This document shows positions 33,945-42,917 of a stretch of DNA of 64,000 nucleotides, one piece after another. Numbering within the stretch: the first letter of the stretch is position 1; the number at the start of each line of letters is the position of its first letter. The position numbers and the translations under genes are program-made. Where the stretch lies: contig CAWGPY010000006.1 in NCBI GenBank assembly GCA_963824595.1, positions 1 to 64,000 on the forward strand. The letters run 5' to 3'. The notes beneath the pieces were generated by a model that ran no database searches, was not told where the DNA came from, and saw only the letters and a program-made list of their open reading frames with translations. Source of the DNA: Cybelea sp963824595 (GTDB taxonomy: Bacteria; Vulcanimicrobiota; Vulcanimicrobiia; Vulcanimicrobiales; Vulcanimicrobiaceae).

Positions 33945-34940
33945 GTGAAGAAGCGGATCAAGGTAGCGGTGACCGGCGCGGCCGGACAGATCGGCTATGC
34001 GCTGATCTTTCGGGTGGCGTCCGGCCAGATGTTCGGACCGGAGACCGAGCTCGAGCTGCAGCTGCTCGAGTTGGAGCCGGCGCTCGGCGCGCTGGCCGGC
34101 GTGGTGATGGAGTTGGAAGACTGCGCCTTCCCGCTGCTCAAGAACGTGCGGTTCGGCGCGGACGTCAACGAGGCGATGCGCGGCGTGAACTGGGCCGTCC
34201 TCGTCGGCGCGGTTCCGCGCAAGGCCGGGATGGAGCGGTCGGACCTCCTGCGCGTGAACGGATCGATCTTTACCGAGCAGGGCCGCGCGATCGACGCCAA
34301 CGCCGCCGGCGACGTGCACGTCTTCGTGGTGGGCAACCCGGCCAACACCAACTGTCTGATCGCCATGAACAACGCACCGCGGATCTCGAACGACCGGTTC
34401 TTCGCGATGACGACGCTCGACGAGCTGCGGGCGCGAGCCCAGCTGGCGCGCAAGGCCGGCGTTGACGTCACCGACGTCTCGCGCATGGCCATTTGGGGCA
34501 ACCACTCGACGACGCAATATCCCGATTTCACCAACGCACACATTCGCGGACGCGCCGCGCACGAGGTCATCGCGGACCGCGCGTGGCTCGAGAACGAGTT
34601 CATCGCGACCGTGCAGAATCGCGGCGCCGAGGTCATCAAGACCCGCGGCGCGTCGTCGGCGGCTTCGGCGGCGAACGCCGCGATCAACGGAGTGTACAAC
34701 CTGACTCACGACACGCCGCCGGAGGAGCACTACTCCGTCGGGCGCTGCTCGCACGGCGAGTACGGCGTGGATCCGGGCCTGATCTTTTCGTTCCCGTCGC
34801 GCACCGAGAACGGGGTGTCGCGCATCGTCGAGGGACTGCCGCACGGCGAGTTCGGCAGCCGCAAGCTCGCGGCGACGCTCGAGGAGCTGCGCGCCGAACG
34901 CGACGCCGTCAAAGAACTGGGGCTCATTCCATCGAACTAG
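33945..34940 (+). CDS. mdh: Malate dehydrogenase
   Basis: 331 aa from GTG 33945 with TTTGGAGG five bases upstream. The NAD motif is VTGAAGQIGYALIFRVASG. Substrate arginines lie in GAVPRKAGMERSDLL, and the catalytic pair includes the His of IWGNHSTTQYPDF. The sequence is the cytosolic-type MDH that bacteria share with chloroplast and cytosolic enzymes. Interconverts malate and oxaloacetate. Divergent from glcF across 76 bp. Confidence 0.95.
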   Translation: MKKRIKVAVTGAAGQIGYALIFRVASGQMFGPETELELQLLELEPALGALAGVVMELEDCAFPLLKNVRFGADVNEAMRGVNWAVLVGAVPRKAGMERSDLLRVNGSIFTEQGRAIDANAAGDVHVFVVGNPANTNCLIAMNNAPRISNDRFFAMTTLDELRARAQLARKAGVDVTDVSRMAIWGNHSTTQYPDFTNAHIRGRAAHEVIADRAWLENEFIATVQNRGAEVIKTRGASSAASAANAAINGVYNLTHDTPPEEHYSVGRCSHGEYGVDPGLIFSFPSRTENGVSRIVEGLPHGEFGSRKLAATLEELRAERDAVKELGLIPSN

Positions 34941-34945
34941 GCCGC

Positions 34946-35410
34946 ATGACCGGTCCCCACGACGAGCGCCCGGAGCTCGAGCTCATCCACGTCAACGTGG
35001 CGTCCTCGGCGGGCGCCTATACGGTTGGCAGCGCCTCGTTCTTTCGCTATATCCTGCGGCTCGGCGAGCTGGGCTTACCGCTCTCGCTCGCAGACCAGGA
35101 GGCGGTGGACGTTCTCGCCGCGGTGCCCCACGCGCTCGGCCCCGAGGAAGAGGTGTCCTTCGTGTCGGGACCCGGCTGGCGAGTGGTGCCCGCCCAGGGC
35201 GAGATGGACTGGCCTGTGCTCGAAGCGACGCCCGAACGCCTGCATAGTGCGCTCGAGCGGGCGCGCGGCATCCTCTGGATTTACGCGGCGCGTTTCCACG
35301 TGAGCGCGCGCGAGATCGCGGCGATCGAGCAGGAGCTCGACGAGGTCTACGGCGTGCTGATGCGCGCCGCGGCCGCGGGCGTCGCGGTCAACATCTCCTA
35401 CGTAGCGTAA
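34946..35410 (+). CDS. Unknown soluble protein downstream of mdh
   Basis: 154 aa, ATG 34946 five bases after the mdh stop. Acidic, with FFRYILRLGELGLPLSLADQ and ARFHVSAREIAAIEQELDEV helices and no signal or membrane part. No family recognised. It is likely co-transcribed with mdh and the glycosylase gene 7 bp downstream. Confidence 0.7.
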   Translation: MTGPHDERPELELIHVNVASSAGAYTVGSASFFRYILRLGELGLPLSLADQEAVDVLAAVPHALGPEEEVSFVSGPGWRVVPAQGEMDWPVLEATPERLHSALERARGILWIYAARFHVSAREIAAIEQELDEVYGVLMRAAAAGVAVNISYVA

Positions 35411-35417
35411 CCGCGGC

Positions 35418-36302
35418 GTGCCCGTTCTCTGCGAACTGCCGCTGCGCGGCGCGGGCGGCGAACCCATCTCGTTCGCGCGCACCGTCTACTCGCACGGGCT
35501 CGCGCAGCTGCCGCCCGCGCGGGTTGACGATGCGCCGCTGGTCTACAACCGCCGGCTGCGAGTAGGCGGGCGCGTCGTGGACGTCGCGATGGCCGAGAGT
35601 CGCGGACGGCTCGTCGCGCGGACCGCCGCGCGCCTTCGCCGGGCCGACGCGATCGCCGTGCAGGCCGCGATCGCGCGCATGTTCCGCTTGAGCGACGATC
35701 TCGCGCCGTTCTACGCCGCGATCGGCAGCGACGATGCGCTGACGTGGGCGACCCGCGGGGCCGGGCGGATTCTCGCCAGCCCCACCGTCTTCGAAGACGT
35801 CGTCAAGACCATCTGCACCACGAACTGCGCGTGGTCGGCGACGATTCGCATGACCGGTGCGCTGGCCGAGCTGGGAGAGGGGGCGTTTCCCGAGCCGGAG
35901 CAACTGGCCGCCACGCCGGACGCGTGGTATCGCGACGTCGCCCGGATGGGCTACCGCGGGCCGTACGTGCAGACGATCGCGCGCGGCGTCGCGTCGGGCG
36001 AGCTCGACCTCGAGACGCTGCTGTCGCCCGACCGGCACGGCGACGCCGAGGTAGAAGAAGCCCTGCTGGCGCTGCCCGGGATCGGTCCGTACGGCGCGGC
36101 CCACGTCATGCAGCTGCTCGGCCGGCATCACGCCCTCGTTCTCGACTCCTGGACGCGGCCGAAGTATCGCCGTTTGGCCGGCAAGAAGCAGGCCGCCGAT
36201 TCGACGATACGACGCGCGTTCAGGCGCTACGGCAAGTACGCCGGGCTGGCGTTTTGGCTGTATCTCACGAACGACTGGCTCGAAGAAGAAGAGGCCGGCT
36301 GA
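35418..36302 (+). CDS. HhH-GPD DNA glycosylase (AlkA/OGG-like)
   Basis: 294 aa from GTG 35418. The N-terminal TBP-like domain is short; the helical core has AGRILASPTVFEDVVKTICT and TNCAWSATIRMTGALAELG. The hairpin is LLALPGIGPYGAAHVMQLLG, followed by the catalytic Asp in ALVLDSW. Base-excision repair of alkylated or oxidised bases; no clear catalytic Lys in the hairpin position, so it is probably monofunctional like AlkA. No Fe-S cluster cysteines. Confidence 0.82.
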   Translation: MPVLCELPLRGAGGEPISFARTVYSHGLAQLPPARVDDAPLVYNRRLRVGGRVVDVAMAESRGRLVARTAARLRRADAIAVQAAIARMFRLSDDLAPFYAAIGSDDALTWATRGAGRILASPTVFEDVVKTICTTNCAWSATIRMTGALAELGEGAFPEPEQLAATPDAWYRDVARMGYRGPYVQTIARGVASGELDLETLLSPDRHGDAEVEEALLALPGIGPYGAAHVMQLLGRHHALVLDSWTRPKYRRLAGKKQAADSTIRRAFRRYGKYAGLAFWLYLTNDWLEEEEAG

Positions 36303-36320
36303 AGAAGGGCCGAGCGGCGA

Positions 36321-36677
36321 TTACAGCCTAACGCCCAGCGTGCGAGCCGTCGCCGCGAGCCGGCGGTCGCGGGTCCATAGACTGCACCCGGTCATTACCG
36401 CCGATGCCAGTAGGTGAGCGTCTATCCATCCGACGCCCTTCCCCCACAGGTGACGCTCGGAAACGAAGTGCAGCACCTCGTCGTGATGGGCCGGTTTGAC
36501 GATCGGCAAACACGCCAGATCTGCCAGTACTCGCTTCCTGCTTCGGAGGCCGCCGCAGGCAAGCTCGCCGATCACGAACGGGTGGGTGGCGACGAGGCCG
36601 CGGCCGAGCAACGACTCGAGTTCCCGGACGCCGGCCCTGAAGTGGTCGATCCATACGGAAGTGTCGACCAGCGTCAA
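36321..36677 (-). CDS. vapC: VapC-type PIN-domain toxin
   Basis: 118 aa. PIN nuclease acids: Asp in LVDTSVWIDHF, Glu in VIGELACGG, Asp in VGWIDAHLLASA and Asp in LWTRDRRL. Typically cleaves tRNA or rRNA. Its start overlaps the antitoxin stop by 4 bp. Complete and apparently functional. Confidence 0.88.
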   Translation of the reverse strand: MTLVDTSVWIDHFRAGVRELESLLGRGLVATHPFVIGELACGGLRSRKRVLADLACLPIVKPAHHDEVLHFVSERHLWGKGVGWIDAHLLASAVMTGCSLWTRDRRLAATARTLGVRL

Positions 36678-36880
36678 CGCCGCAGACTCCCCCGGCGCCT
36701 CGGCACCTGACGAAGCCTCGGCTCGGCACCTCCGAGCGCCGCGAGACGACGGGCCGCTTCACGGGCGATGAGCGCCTGCAATCCTTCGCGCACCAAGGCG
36801 GTCTTCTCGCGAATGCCCGTCGCTTCGCGCGCCCGGTCGACGAGCGCGTCGTCCAGGATAATGGTCGTTCGCATATGCAT
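36674..36880 (-). CDS. vapB: VapB-type antitoxin
   Basis: 68 aa (second Met at 36874). A ribbon-helix-helix N-terminus (MRTTIILDDALVDRAREATG) is followed by a toxin-binding tail rich in Arg. First gene of the vapBC pair and expected to autorepress. The sequence is of the short VapB type that carries IREKTALVREGLQALI. Confidence 0.85.
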   Translation of the reverse strand: MHMRTTIILDDALVDRAREATGIREKTALVREGLQALIAREAARRLAALGGAEPRLRQVPRRRGSLRR

Positions 36881-36935
36881 CAGTATGGCAAGATAGTATG
36901 CATCGCGTCAAGAACGGCGTGAGCTTTGGTGTCGG

Positions 36936-37874
36936 TCAGCGATCGGCTTTTTGGTCGCGAGGGTGTGCCTCGTCGTAGGCGCGGCGCTTGTGCCCCATCG
37001 CGAGCTGCAGATAGATCCCGGTCGTCGCGAGGTTCTCGTGCCCGAGCAGTTCGCGCACGGTTTCGAGGTCCACGCCGTTCTCGACGAGGTGCGTGGCGAA
37101 CGAGTGACGCATCGTGTGCGGCGTCGCGTGCTTCGTCATCCCGCTGACGCGATAGACGGCGCGGAATATCCGCCACACGTGCTTGGGCGTGAGCCCTTTC
37201 CCGCCGCGGCCCAGGAAGAGCGCGGGATCGGCGGTGCGCGGGCGTACGCGCAAGTACGCCTCGATGGCCGCGGCGGCGGCCCGGTTGATCAGCACGGTGC
37301 GCTCCTTGTTTCCCTTGCCGATCACCCGGATCGTGCGTTCGGCGAGGTCGACGTCGGCGAGACGGACGCCCGCCACCTCGGCCCGGCGCATCCCGCTGGC
37401 GTAAAACAGCTCCATGATCGCGGCGTCGCGCAGCTGCGCCGTCGGCGTGCGACCTGCGACAGTCGTACGCAGCAGCTTCATGATCTCGTCAACTTTGAGC
37501 GGGGCCGGCTTGCGGCGGGCGATCGACGGGCCCGGAATGGCGAAGGCCGGATCGTTCTCGACGACGCCGGTGATCTTGGCGAAGCGGTAGAGGGCGCGGA
37601 TCGACGACAGCTTCCGGCAGACGGTCTTGCTGTCGTACGCGTGCTCGTCGAACAGATACGCGATGTACCGCCGGATCTCCGATGGCCCCACCAAGGTCAG
37701 CCGCGTGCCGCCCAGAAACGCCTGGAACTCCCGCAGGTCGCGCTCGTAGGCCGCCACGGTCAGCGGGCTGCGCCTGCGCTCCGTCAGCAGGTAGCCGGTC
37801 AGGTCGCGGACGAGGGAATCGGGCTCGGGCAGCTCCCGTGGGGCCTTCCTCGGGTTCTTCTTTGCAGGCGACAT
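36936..37874 (-). CDS. Tyrosine recombinase, XerC/XerD-like
   Basis: 312 aa from ATG 37874. SAM-like N-terminal core-binding domain (LTGYLLTERRRSPLTVAAYE) and catalytic domain with Arg in ASGMRRAEVAG, Lys in GKGNKER, HTMRHSFATHL, LGHENLATTG and nucleophile Tyr in GIYLQL. Length matches chromosomal dimer resolvases. No att core or phage genes nearby, and vapBC is separated by 55 bp. The start is chosen at the family-length methionine; the frame continues further upstream. Confidence 0.85.
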   Translation of the reverse strand: MSPAKKNPRKAPRELPEPDSLVRDLTGYLLTERRRSPLTVAAYERDLREFQAFLGGTRLTLVGPSEIRRYIAYLFDEHAYDSKTVCRKLSSIRALYRFAKITGVVENDPAFAIPGPSIARRKPAPLKVDEIMKLLRTTVAGRTPTAQLRDAAIMELFYASGMRRAEVAGVRLADVDLAERTIRVIGKGNKERTVLINRAAAAAIEAYLRVRPRTADPALFLGRGGKGLTPKHVWRIFRAVYRVSGMTKHATPHTMRHSFATHLVENGVDLETVRELLGHENLATTGIYLQLAMGHKRRAYDEAHPRDQKADR

Positions 37875-37968
37875 AATAAATCTTTCATCGCATTCGTGTG
37901 AGGTGAGAAGGGCTCCTTTTCTCGCCCGTGGCCTTCCGCCCGCGGGGGCGGCGGGCCGGGCCGGGAGA

Positions 37969-38973
37969 ATGAATGGCCGCATGGATCGGGCGCGTCTCAC
38001 GCATCGGGTGCTTTGGAGTTTGGCCGCGGGAATCGCGTTTGCCGGTTGCGGGGCCACGCTGCCGGGTGTGCCGGGGGGCGCCCCCGAGGCGCGGTCGGCG
38101 AGCCGGCTGCCGGGGGCGAGCCGATCGTGGATGGCGCCGGGGACCAAGGACGAGAACCTGCTCTACGTCGCCGACCCCGGCACGGGCGGCGTCGTGGTCT
38201 ATACGTACGCGCCGCCGAAGTTCAAGTTCGCCGGCTTCCTCTCGGGGGCCGCGTCGCCGGCGGGCGAGTGCGTGGACAAGCAGCAGAACGTTTACGTGAC
38301 CAACCATTCGTTCGCGAACTCGCGCGCGATCTTCAAGTACGCCCACGGCGGCACCGACCCGATCGGGATCCTTGCCGACCCGGCGGGCGTACCGATCTAC
38401 TGCTCGGTGGATCCCACGACCGGAAACCTAGCCGTCGTGGATTATCCGTTCGTGGCGAACGGCGCGACGCTCGCGATCTACGAAAAAGCCCGCGGCAAGC
38501 CGCGGCTCTTCAGCAAGATGGGTTTCGGGATGATCTCCTGCGCGTACGACGGCCGCGGCAACCTGTTCGTGGACGGCGACGTGATCGGCGGCTTCCTGCA
38601 GTTCGCCGAGATGCCGGCCGGACGCAGCACGTTCAAGCGAATTAGCCTGCAGCAGCGCTTCGAGTATCCCGGCAGCATCCAGTGGGACGGCAAGGACGTC
38701 GCGATTGGGGATTATCGCGCGGGGATCATCTACCGTTTCGACGTGCGCGGCAAGCGCGGAACCGAGGTCGGAACGACGCCGCTTCCCGGCTCGGTCGACG
38801 TGTCGCAGTTCGCCATCCAGGGATCGCACGTCGTCGTGCCGAGCTCCGAACAGAACTACGCGGCCTTCGTGAAGATCTACGATTATCCGGCGGGGGGCCA
38901 CTCCACGCGAACGCTTTGGAACTTCAGCGCGCCCATCGGCGTGGCGATCAGCCTCCGCTCGGCGGACAGGTGA
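37969..38973 (+). CDS. Lipoprotein, SMP-30/NHL-like beta-propeller
   Basis: 334 aa. Lipobox AGIAFAGC about 20 residues in. Repeated Asp/Gly-containing blades: LLYVADPGTGGVVVYTY, CVDKQQNVYVTNHS, CAYDGRGNLFVDGD, GIIYRFDVRGK. Probably a six-bladed periplasmic or surface propeller of unknown ligand. ATG 37969 with GGGAGA just upstream; the next ATG (37981) is possible. Its 3' end converges with the GH114 gene, overlapping by 26 bp. Confidence 0.75.
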   Translation: MNGRMDRARLTHRVLWSLAAGIAFAGCGATLPGVPGGAPEARSASRLPGASRSWMAPGTKDENLLYVADPGTGGVVVYTYAPPKFKFAGFLSGAASPAGECVDKQQNVYVTNHSFANSRAIFKYAHGGTDPIGILADPAGVPIYCSVDPTTGNLAVVDYPFVANGATLAIYEKARGKPRLFSKMGFGMISCAYDGRGNLFVDGDVIGGFLQFAEMPAGRSTFKRISLQQRFEYPGSIQWDGKDVAIGDYRAGIIYRFDVRGKRGTEVGTTPLPGSVDVSQFAIQGSHVVVPSSEQNYAAFVKIYDYPAGGHSTRTLWNFSAPIGVAISLRSADR

Positions 38974-39796
38974 CGATCCAGGCCGTCAGCTGCAGTTTCT
39001 TCAGGATGGCCGTTTCGTCGTATTTGGCCGTGCCGGGACACGCTTCGTTCACGAACCGCTCCCGGCTCAGGCCGTACTCGACGTCGACCACCAGACGATT
39101 CGTGGCGGTATAGACGGCGAACTGGTTGCACCATCCCTGCGCGTAACACTGCTCGACGACCGCGAAGTCGTAGACCTTGACGAGATCCTTGACCTGATCG
39201 TTGTCGCCTTTCTGGTCGGCCGTCAGACCGCGGTCGTGCGCGGCCTGCGCGACCCACGTATCGTACGTCAGCTGCTCGTCGTACGTCAGCGGAAAGCCGG
39301 TCTTGTTTTCGAAGCCGTCGAGATTGTCGGGGTCCACGCCGTCGAAGCCCTTCTTCTCACACTCGTCGAGGCGATTGGCCATGATCGGCTCGAGCACGGA
39401 CGTCTGGCGCACGTCCAGCCAGCGTTCGCCCTTCCAGTGCCCGTCGGGCTTGCCGATGACGCTCTTGGGAAACTTGCCGGCGTCCGGGCGCCACTTCTCC
39501 CACGTGCCGACGTCCACGTAACACATCACGCGGCGTCCCATCGCGTGCAGCTTCGCGACCACCTTCGCGGACGTGTCGAACATATCCAGGTCGTAGACGT
39601 CCGCGGCGACGCCGAGGTCGAGCTTGCCGTCGTACTGGATTTGATACGAGTCGCCGGGCGTGGGAATCCATCGCGAGCCCGAGCCTGCGCGGGTGCGCTG
39701 CGGCACGCCGGTCGTGGGGGCCGGCGGCGCGCTTCCGGCACAGGCCGCGACGCACGCGGCCAGCGCGACGGCCGCGATCGGGGCGCGAGCGCTCAT
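38948..39796 (-). CDS. GH114-type (endo-alpha-1,4-polygalactosaminidase) lipoprotein
   Basis: 282 aa with a lipobox LAACVAAC. The TIM-barrel part reads RWIPTPGDSYQIQYDGKLDL, VMCYVDVGTWEKWRPDAG, KGFDGVDPDNLDGFEN and VYDFAVVEQCYAQGWC. The acidic DPDN and VVEQ positions match the catalytic carboxylates of GH114 (Ega3-like) enzymes that cut galactosaminogalactan. Anchored outside. Overlaps the phosphoesterase stop (ATGA), so both come from one transcript. Confidence 0.82.
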   Translation of the reverse strand: MSARAPIAAVALAACVAACAGSAPPAPTTGVPQRTRAGSGSRWIPTPGDSYQIQYDGKLDLGVAADVYDLDMFDTSAKVVAKLHAMGRRVMCYVDVGTWEKWRPDAGKFPKSVIGKPDGHWKGERWLDVRQTSVLEPIMANRLDECEKKGFDGVDPDNLDGFENKTGFPLTYDEQLTYDTWVAQAAHDRGLTADQKGDNDQVKDLVKVYDFAVVEQCYAQGWCNQFAVYTATNRLVVDVEYGLSRERFVNEACPGTAKYDETAILKKLQLTAWIVTCPPSGG

Positions 39797-41196
39797 TCCG
39801 AGTCCACGGGCTGCCCGGACGGCCTGCGATGCAGGAAGTGCGAGCGGGAGTACTTCGAGCCGATCGGCTGGAACTGCCGCGGCGACTGCCCGTAGTCGAA
39901 CATATCGTCCATGCTGTTCGACGATTCGTCGGTCGTCCCGAGCCGGCCGAGATCGAACGTATCCTCCACGAACCGCACGATGCTGCCGAACTCGTAGACG
40001 GTGTGCGAAATGTAGCCGGGCCGGCTCGGCGAGTTTTCGCGCGCGTAGGGCGAGACGACGATCATCGGCACGCGAAATCCCGGTCCGCCCTGATTGTCCG
40101 GCGGCGGCGGCGTGACCGGATCGTAGAATCCGCCCCAGTCGTCCCACACCACGATGACTGCCGCGCTATCCCAGTACTGGCTCTCGCCGACGGCATTGAC
40201 GATGCCGGCGACCCACGACGGCCCGGTGTCGGAGCTTCGGTTGGGATGGTCCGAGTCGGCGCCGTCGGGCACCACCCACGCCACCGGCGGCAGCGTGCCG
40301 TTGGTGATGTCGTTGAAGACGTTGGTCTCCGGCCACGTGACCTTGGTGCCCCACTCGGGGCCGTTGCGCACCGGTGCGATGACGTCGAATGCGTTCCAAA
40401 TCGCCCCGCTCTTGCCGATCTTGGGTGAGTAGTATTTCCAGTCGACGGACTGCGCGTCGAGCAGGTCGCGTAGCGTCAAGTACCCCGCGCCCGATCCGGG
40501 AAAGTCGTTGCTGCAGGGGTACGGCCCGGCGTCGCGCTCGTACTGCAGCCCCGTCGTGATGAGCGAGGTCGTGGTGCCCGGCGCGGAGTCGCAACCCCAC
40601 GCCCTGCCGTAGGGCGGATTGTCGATGAGGCTGTCGTTGGCATCGATCTCGGTGCCCCCGCGAATCAGGTCCTGATGGGCGGTAAAGCTCGCGCTGCCTT
40701 GCGTCGTGAACATCTCGTCGGCGAGCGCGTACTGCTGCGCCATCGCCCAGTACGGCGCGACATCGCTGGGGTTCACGTATTCGTACGGCGCGGCGTTCTC
40801 GGGCCTGCCGTTGCTCGGGTAGCGCACCTCGTTGAATCCGTCCATCTTGCCGCCGTCGTACGCGGTTTGGTAGCCGATGTAGCTGTGGTTGAGGTTGCGC
40901 TGTCCGGAGAGCTTCGCCTCGGTCAGATTGATGGACTTCGTCTTCTTCCCGTCGCGCTTCTTCCCGACCGTCGTGCCCACCGCACCGGGGAACGTTGCGA
41001 AGAGATCGTTGAACGTGCGGTTCTCTTGAATGACGATGACGATATGCTTGATTGGCGAGCTGCCGGACGGGCCACGAAGAAACGAGGTCGTCTTGCCCGA
41101 CGCCGGCAAGGACGGCGACGAGGCGCCGCCGCACGCGGCGATGCCGAGGGCCGCCGTGCAGAGCGAAAGCGTAAAAGGGAGTTTTCGCACGGGCAT
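39793..41196 (-). CDS. Lipoprotein phosphoesterase, phospholipase C family (PF04185)
   Basis: 467 aa. Lipobox ALGIAAC. The alkaline-phosphatase-superfamily metal centre begins at HIVIVIQENRTFNDLFATFP, with IVVWDDWGGFYDPV and the VPMIVVSPYARENS loop. It should hydrolyse phospholipid or another phosphoester on the outside. Forms a two-gene unit with the GH114 enzyme. Substrate not predictable. Confidence 0.85.
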   Translation of the reverse strand: MPVRKLPFTLSLCTAALGIAACGGASSPSLPASGKTTSFLRGPSGSSPIKHIVIVIQENRTFNDLFATFPGAVGTTVGKKRDGKKTKSINLTEAKLSGQRNLNHSYIGYQTAYDGGKMDGFNEVRYPSNGRPENAAPYEYVNPSDVAPYWAMAQQYALADEMFTTQGSASFTAHQDLIRGGTEIDANDSLIDNPPYGRAWGCDSAPGTTTSLITTGLQYERDAGPYPCSNDFPGSGAGYLTLRDLLDAQSVDWKYYSPKIGKSGAIWNAFDVIAPVRNGPEWGTKVTWPETNVFNDITNGTLPPVAWVVPDGADSDHPNRSSDTGPSWVAGIVNAVGESQYWDSAAVIVVWDDWGGFYDPVTPPPPDNQGGPGFRVPMIVVSPYARENSPSRPGYISHTVYEFGSIVRFVEDTFDLGRLGTTDESSNSMDDMFDYGQSPRQFQPIGSKYSRSHFLHRRPSGQPVDSE

Positions 41197-41273
41197 TGCT
41201 CCTGTACCGAGATTTGCAGAATGATTCTGCGCCCGTGGGAAGAGCCCTCGACGACTGCTCGAAGGGAGCGTCG

Positions 41274-41993
41274 ATGAATCGCGTGCTTCCTCTTCTTCTG
41301 TCGCTCGCGCCGCTGGCCGCGTGCTCGTCGCAGGCCCCCTACGTCACGACGGTCGGCGTGCTGCAACGGGGAGCGACGCTCGACGTGCGCGTCGGCTCGG
41401 CGACGGTCAACGCCTATCAACCCGAGGCGCGCGGCCGGCGCAACCTCTTCACCATCGCGGCGACGGCCCTGCCGAAGACATCGCCGCCGCCCGCGCCTCG
41501 GCTCGCGGTCGCGCCGCACGGGATCGTGGTCCGCGCGCCCGCCGCGTTGAGCTCGCTGTTGGTTCGCGTACCCGACGGCGTCGATCTCGTCGTGGATTCG
41601 CGGCAGGGCGACGTCAACGTCACCGACATCGCGGGCAACGCAAGAGTCGTCGCCCGCCACGGGAACGTGAACGTCATGCTGCCGGGTTACACGCAGGCGG
41701 CCGTCGGCGAGGGAAACCTGCTCGTCACGATGGGCGCGACGAGTTGGCCCGGCACGTTGCATTTCTCCACCCGTCGCGGCAACGTCGTACTGAAGGTGAG
41801 CGCGAACGCCGCGTTCGGCGTGCACCTCCACACGGACGACGGCTCGCTGTTCACCGATTTCGGGCTGCGGGGAACCTCGAGCGGAACTGCCGAGACCATC
41901 GACGGCAGCGTGAACGGCGGGGGAACGAACCGCGTGGACGTCGAGGCGTCGCGGGGAGCGATCCGGCTACTGCGCCTCTCGCCCCAGCCGTGA
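41274..41993 (+). CDS. DUF4097-like lipoprotein
   Basis: 239 aa from ATG 41274 with GAAGGGAG upstream. Lipobox LAPLAACSS. The mature part is a right-handed beta structure (LVVDSRQGDVNVTDIAGNAR, RGNVVLKVSANAAFGVHLHT) typical of DUF4097/adhesin-like solenoids. Role unknown. Divergent from the phosphoesterase; the 3' end overlaps the panE-like gene by 27 bp. Confidence 0.75.
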   Translation: MNRVLPLLLSLAPLAACSSQAPYVTTVGVLQRGATLDVRVGSATVNAYQPEARGRRNLFTIAATALPKTSPPPAPRLAVAPHGIVVRAPAALSSLLVRVPDGVDLVVDSRQGDVNVTDIAGNARVVARHGNVNVMLPGYTQAAVGEGNLLVTMGATSWPGTLHFSTRRGNVVLKVSANAAFGVHLHTDDGSLFTDFGLRGTSSGTAETIDGSVNGGGTNRVDVEASRGAIRLLRLSPQP

Positions 41994-42917
41994 GCGGCCG
42001 AGCAGCGCCTCGCGCGCTTTGACGAGCCGCACCATCGCGTCGTTGTACGGCGTCGGCGTGCCGGTGCGCCGTCCGAACGCGACGACCGCGCCGTTGATGT
42101 GATCGATCTCGCTGGGATGCCCAGACTCTAAGTCGTAGGCCATCGAGCTCTTCGCGTCGGCCCCAAGCGCGATGACCTCCGTCACGTACTGCCACGGATT
42201 GACGAACGGCAGGTTGATCTTCAGCGCGGCGGCGACGGACGCCGTTTCGTCGGCAAGGGCCTCGGCGAGGCGCGCCGCATTGGGATCGCGCGGGATGTCG
42301 CCGGCGTCGCAGTCGAGCAGCGCCGACAGCGCATTGACGGCCGCGTTGGCCACCAGCTTTCCCCACAGGTGCGGCCGGATGTCGTACACGGCCGACGCGC
42401 GCAGCGCGCTGCGCGTCAGGAGCTCCGTCACGGTGCGCGCCGTCGTCGACGACGCGGTCGTGGATCCGATGATCGTGTTGCCCTGCTCGGAGCTGCGGAC
42501 GTGTCCGGGAGCGATCGTTTGCGACGACTCCGTGGTGATGCCGAGGATCACCGGCACGGCGCCGCCGAGCGCCGTCTTGATCGCGTCCTCGTTGCCGATG
42601 CCGTTCTGCAGCGAGATCACGGGCGCCGACGGATCGAGCTCGCCGGCGAACGCCCGCAGCGCGCGCAGCGTGTCGACGGCCTTGACGAAGAGAAAGAGCA
42701 TCTGCGACCCGTAGAGATCGCGCGCGGCCCTCGCTACGGCGACCTTGCGCGGCGGATCGTCGTTCACCCGCAAGCCGTCGCGCTCGACCGACTTCGCCAC
42801 TTCGGCGTTGTCGTCGAGCATCGTGACGTCGCAGTTTGCGGCCAGATGAAACCCGAAGAGCGTCCCCATCGCGCCCGCGCCGATGATGCCGATGCGCGGA
42901 CGCGGCGACTCCGTCAC
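41967..42917 (-). CDS. Ketopantoate reductase-like protein
   Basis: 316 aa, GTG 42917 sharing one base with the mlaD stop. NADPH motif IGIIGAGAMGTLFGFHLA. Family segments FVKAVDTLRAL and SLQNGIGNEDAI, the HLWGKLVANAAVNALSALLD with catalytic Lys, and HPSEIDHINGAVV. Normally 2-dehydropantoate to pantoate in CoA synthesis, but many paralogues exist. The mlaD-panE neighbourhood has no obvious functional logic. Confidence 0.85.
   Translation of the reverse strand: MTESPRPRIGIIGAGAMGTLFGFHLAANCDVTMLDDNAEVAKSVERDGLRVNDDPPRKVAVARAARDLYGSQMLFLFVKAVDTLRALRAFAGELDPSAPVISLQNGIGNEDAIKTALGGAVPVILGITTESSQTIAPGHVRSSEQGNTIIGSTTASSTTARTVTELLTRSALRASAVYDIRPHLWGKLVANAAVNALSALLDCDAGDIPRDPNAARLAEALADETASVAAALKINLPFVNPWQYVTEVIALGADAKSSMAYDLESGHPSEIDHINGAVVAFGRRTGTPTPYNDAMVRLVKAREALLGRSRLGREAQ

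Noticed and set aside
36321..37874. Mobile island made of XerC/D-like recombinase and vapBC
   Set aside because: No att repeats, no cargo or other mobility genes, and the recombinase looks like a chromosomal dimer resolvase.
36936..38147. Longer start for the XerC/D-like recombinase (at 38147)
   Set aside because: The extension is Arg/Pro-rich, overlaps the divergent lipoprotein promoter and start, and lies outside the family's length.
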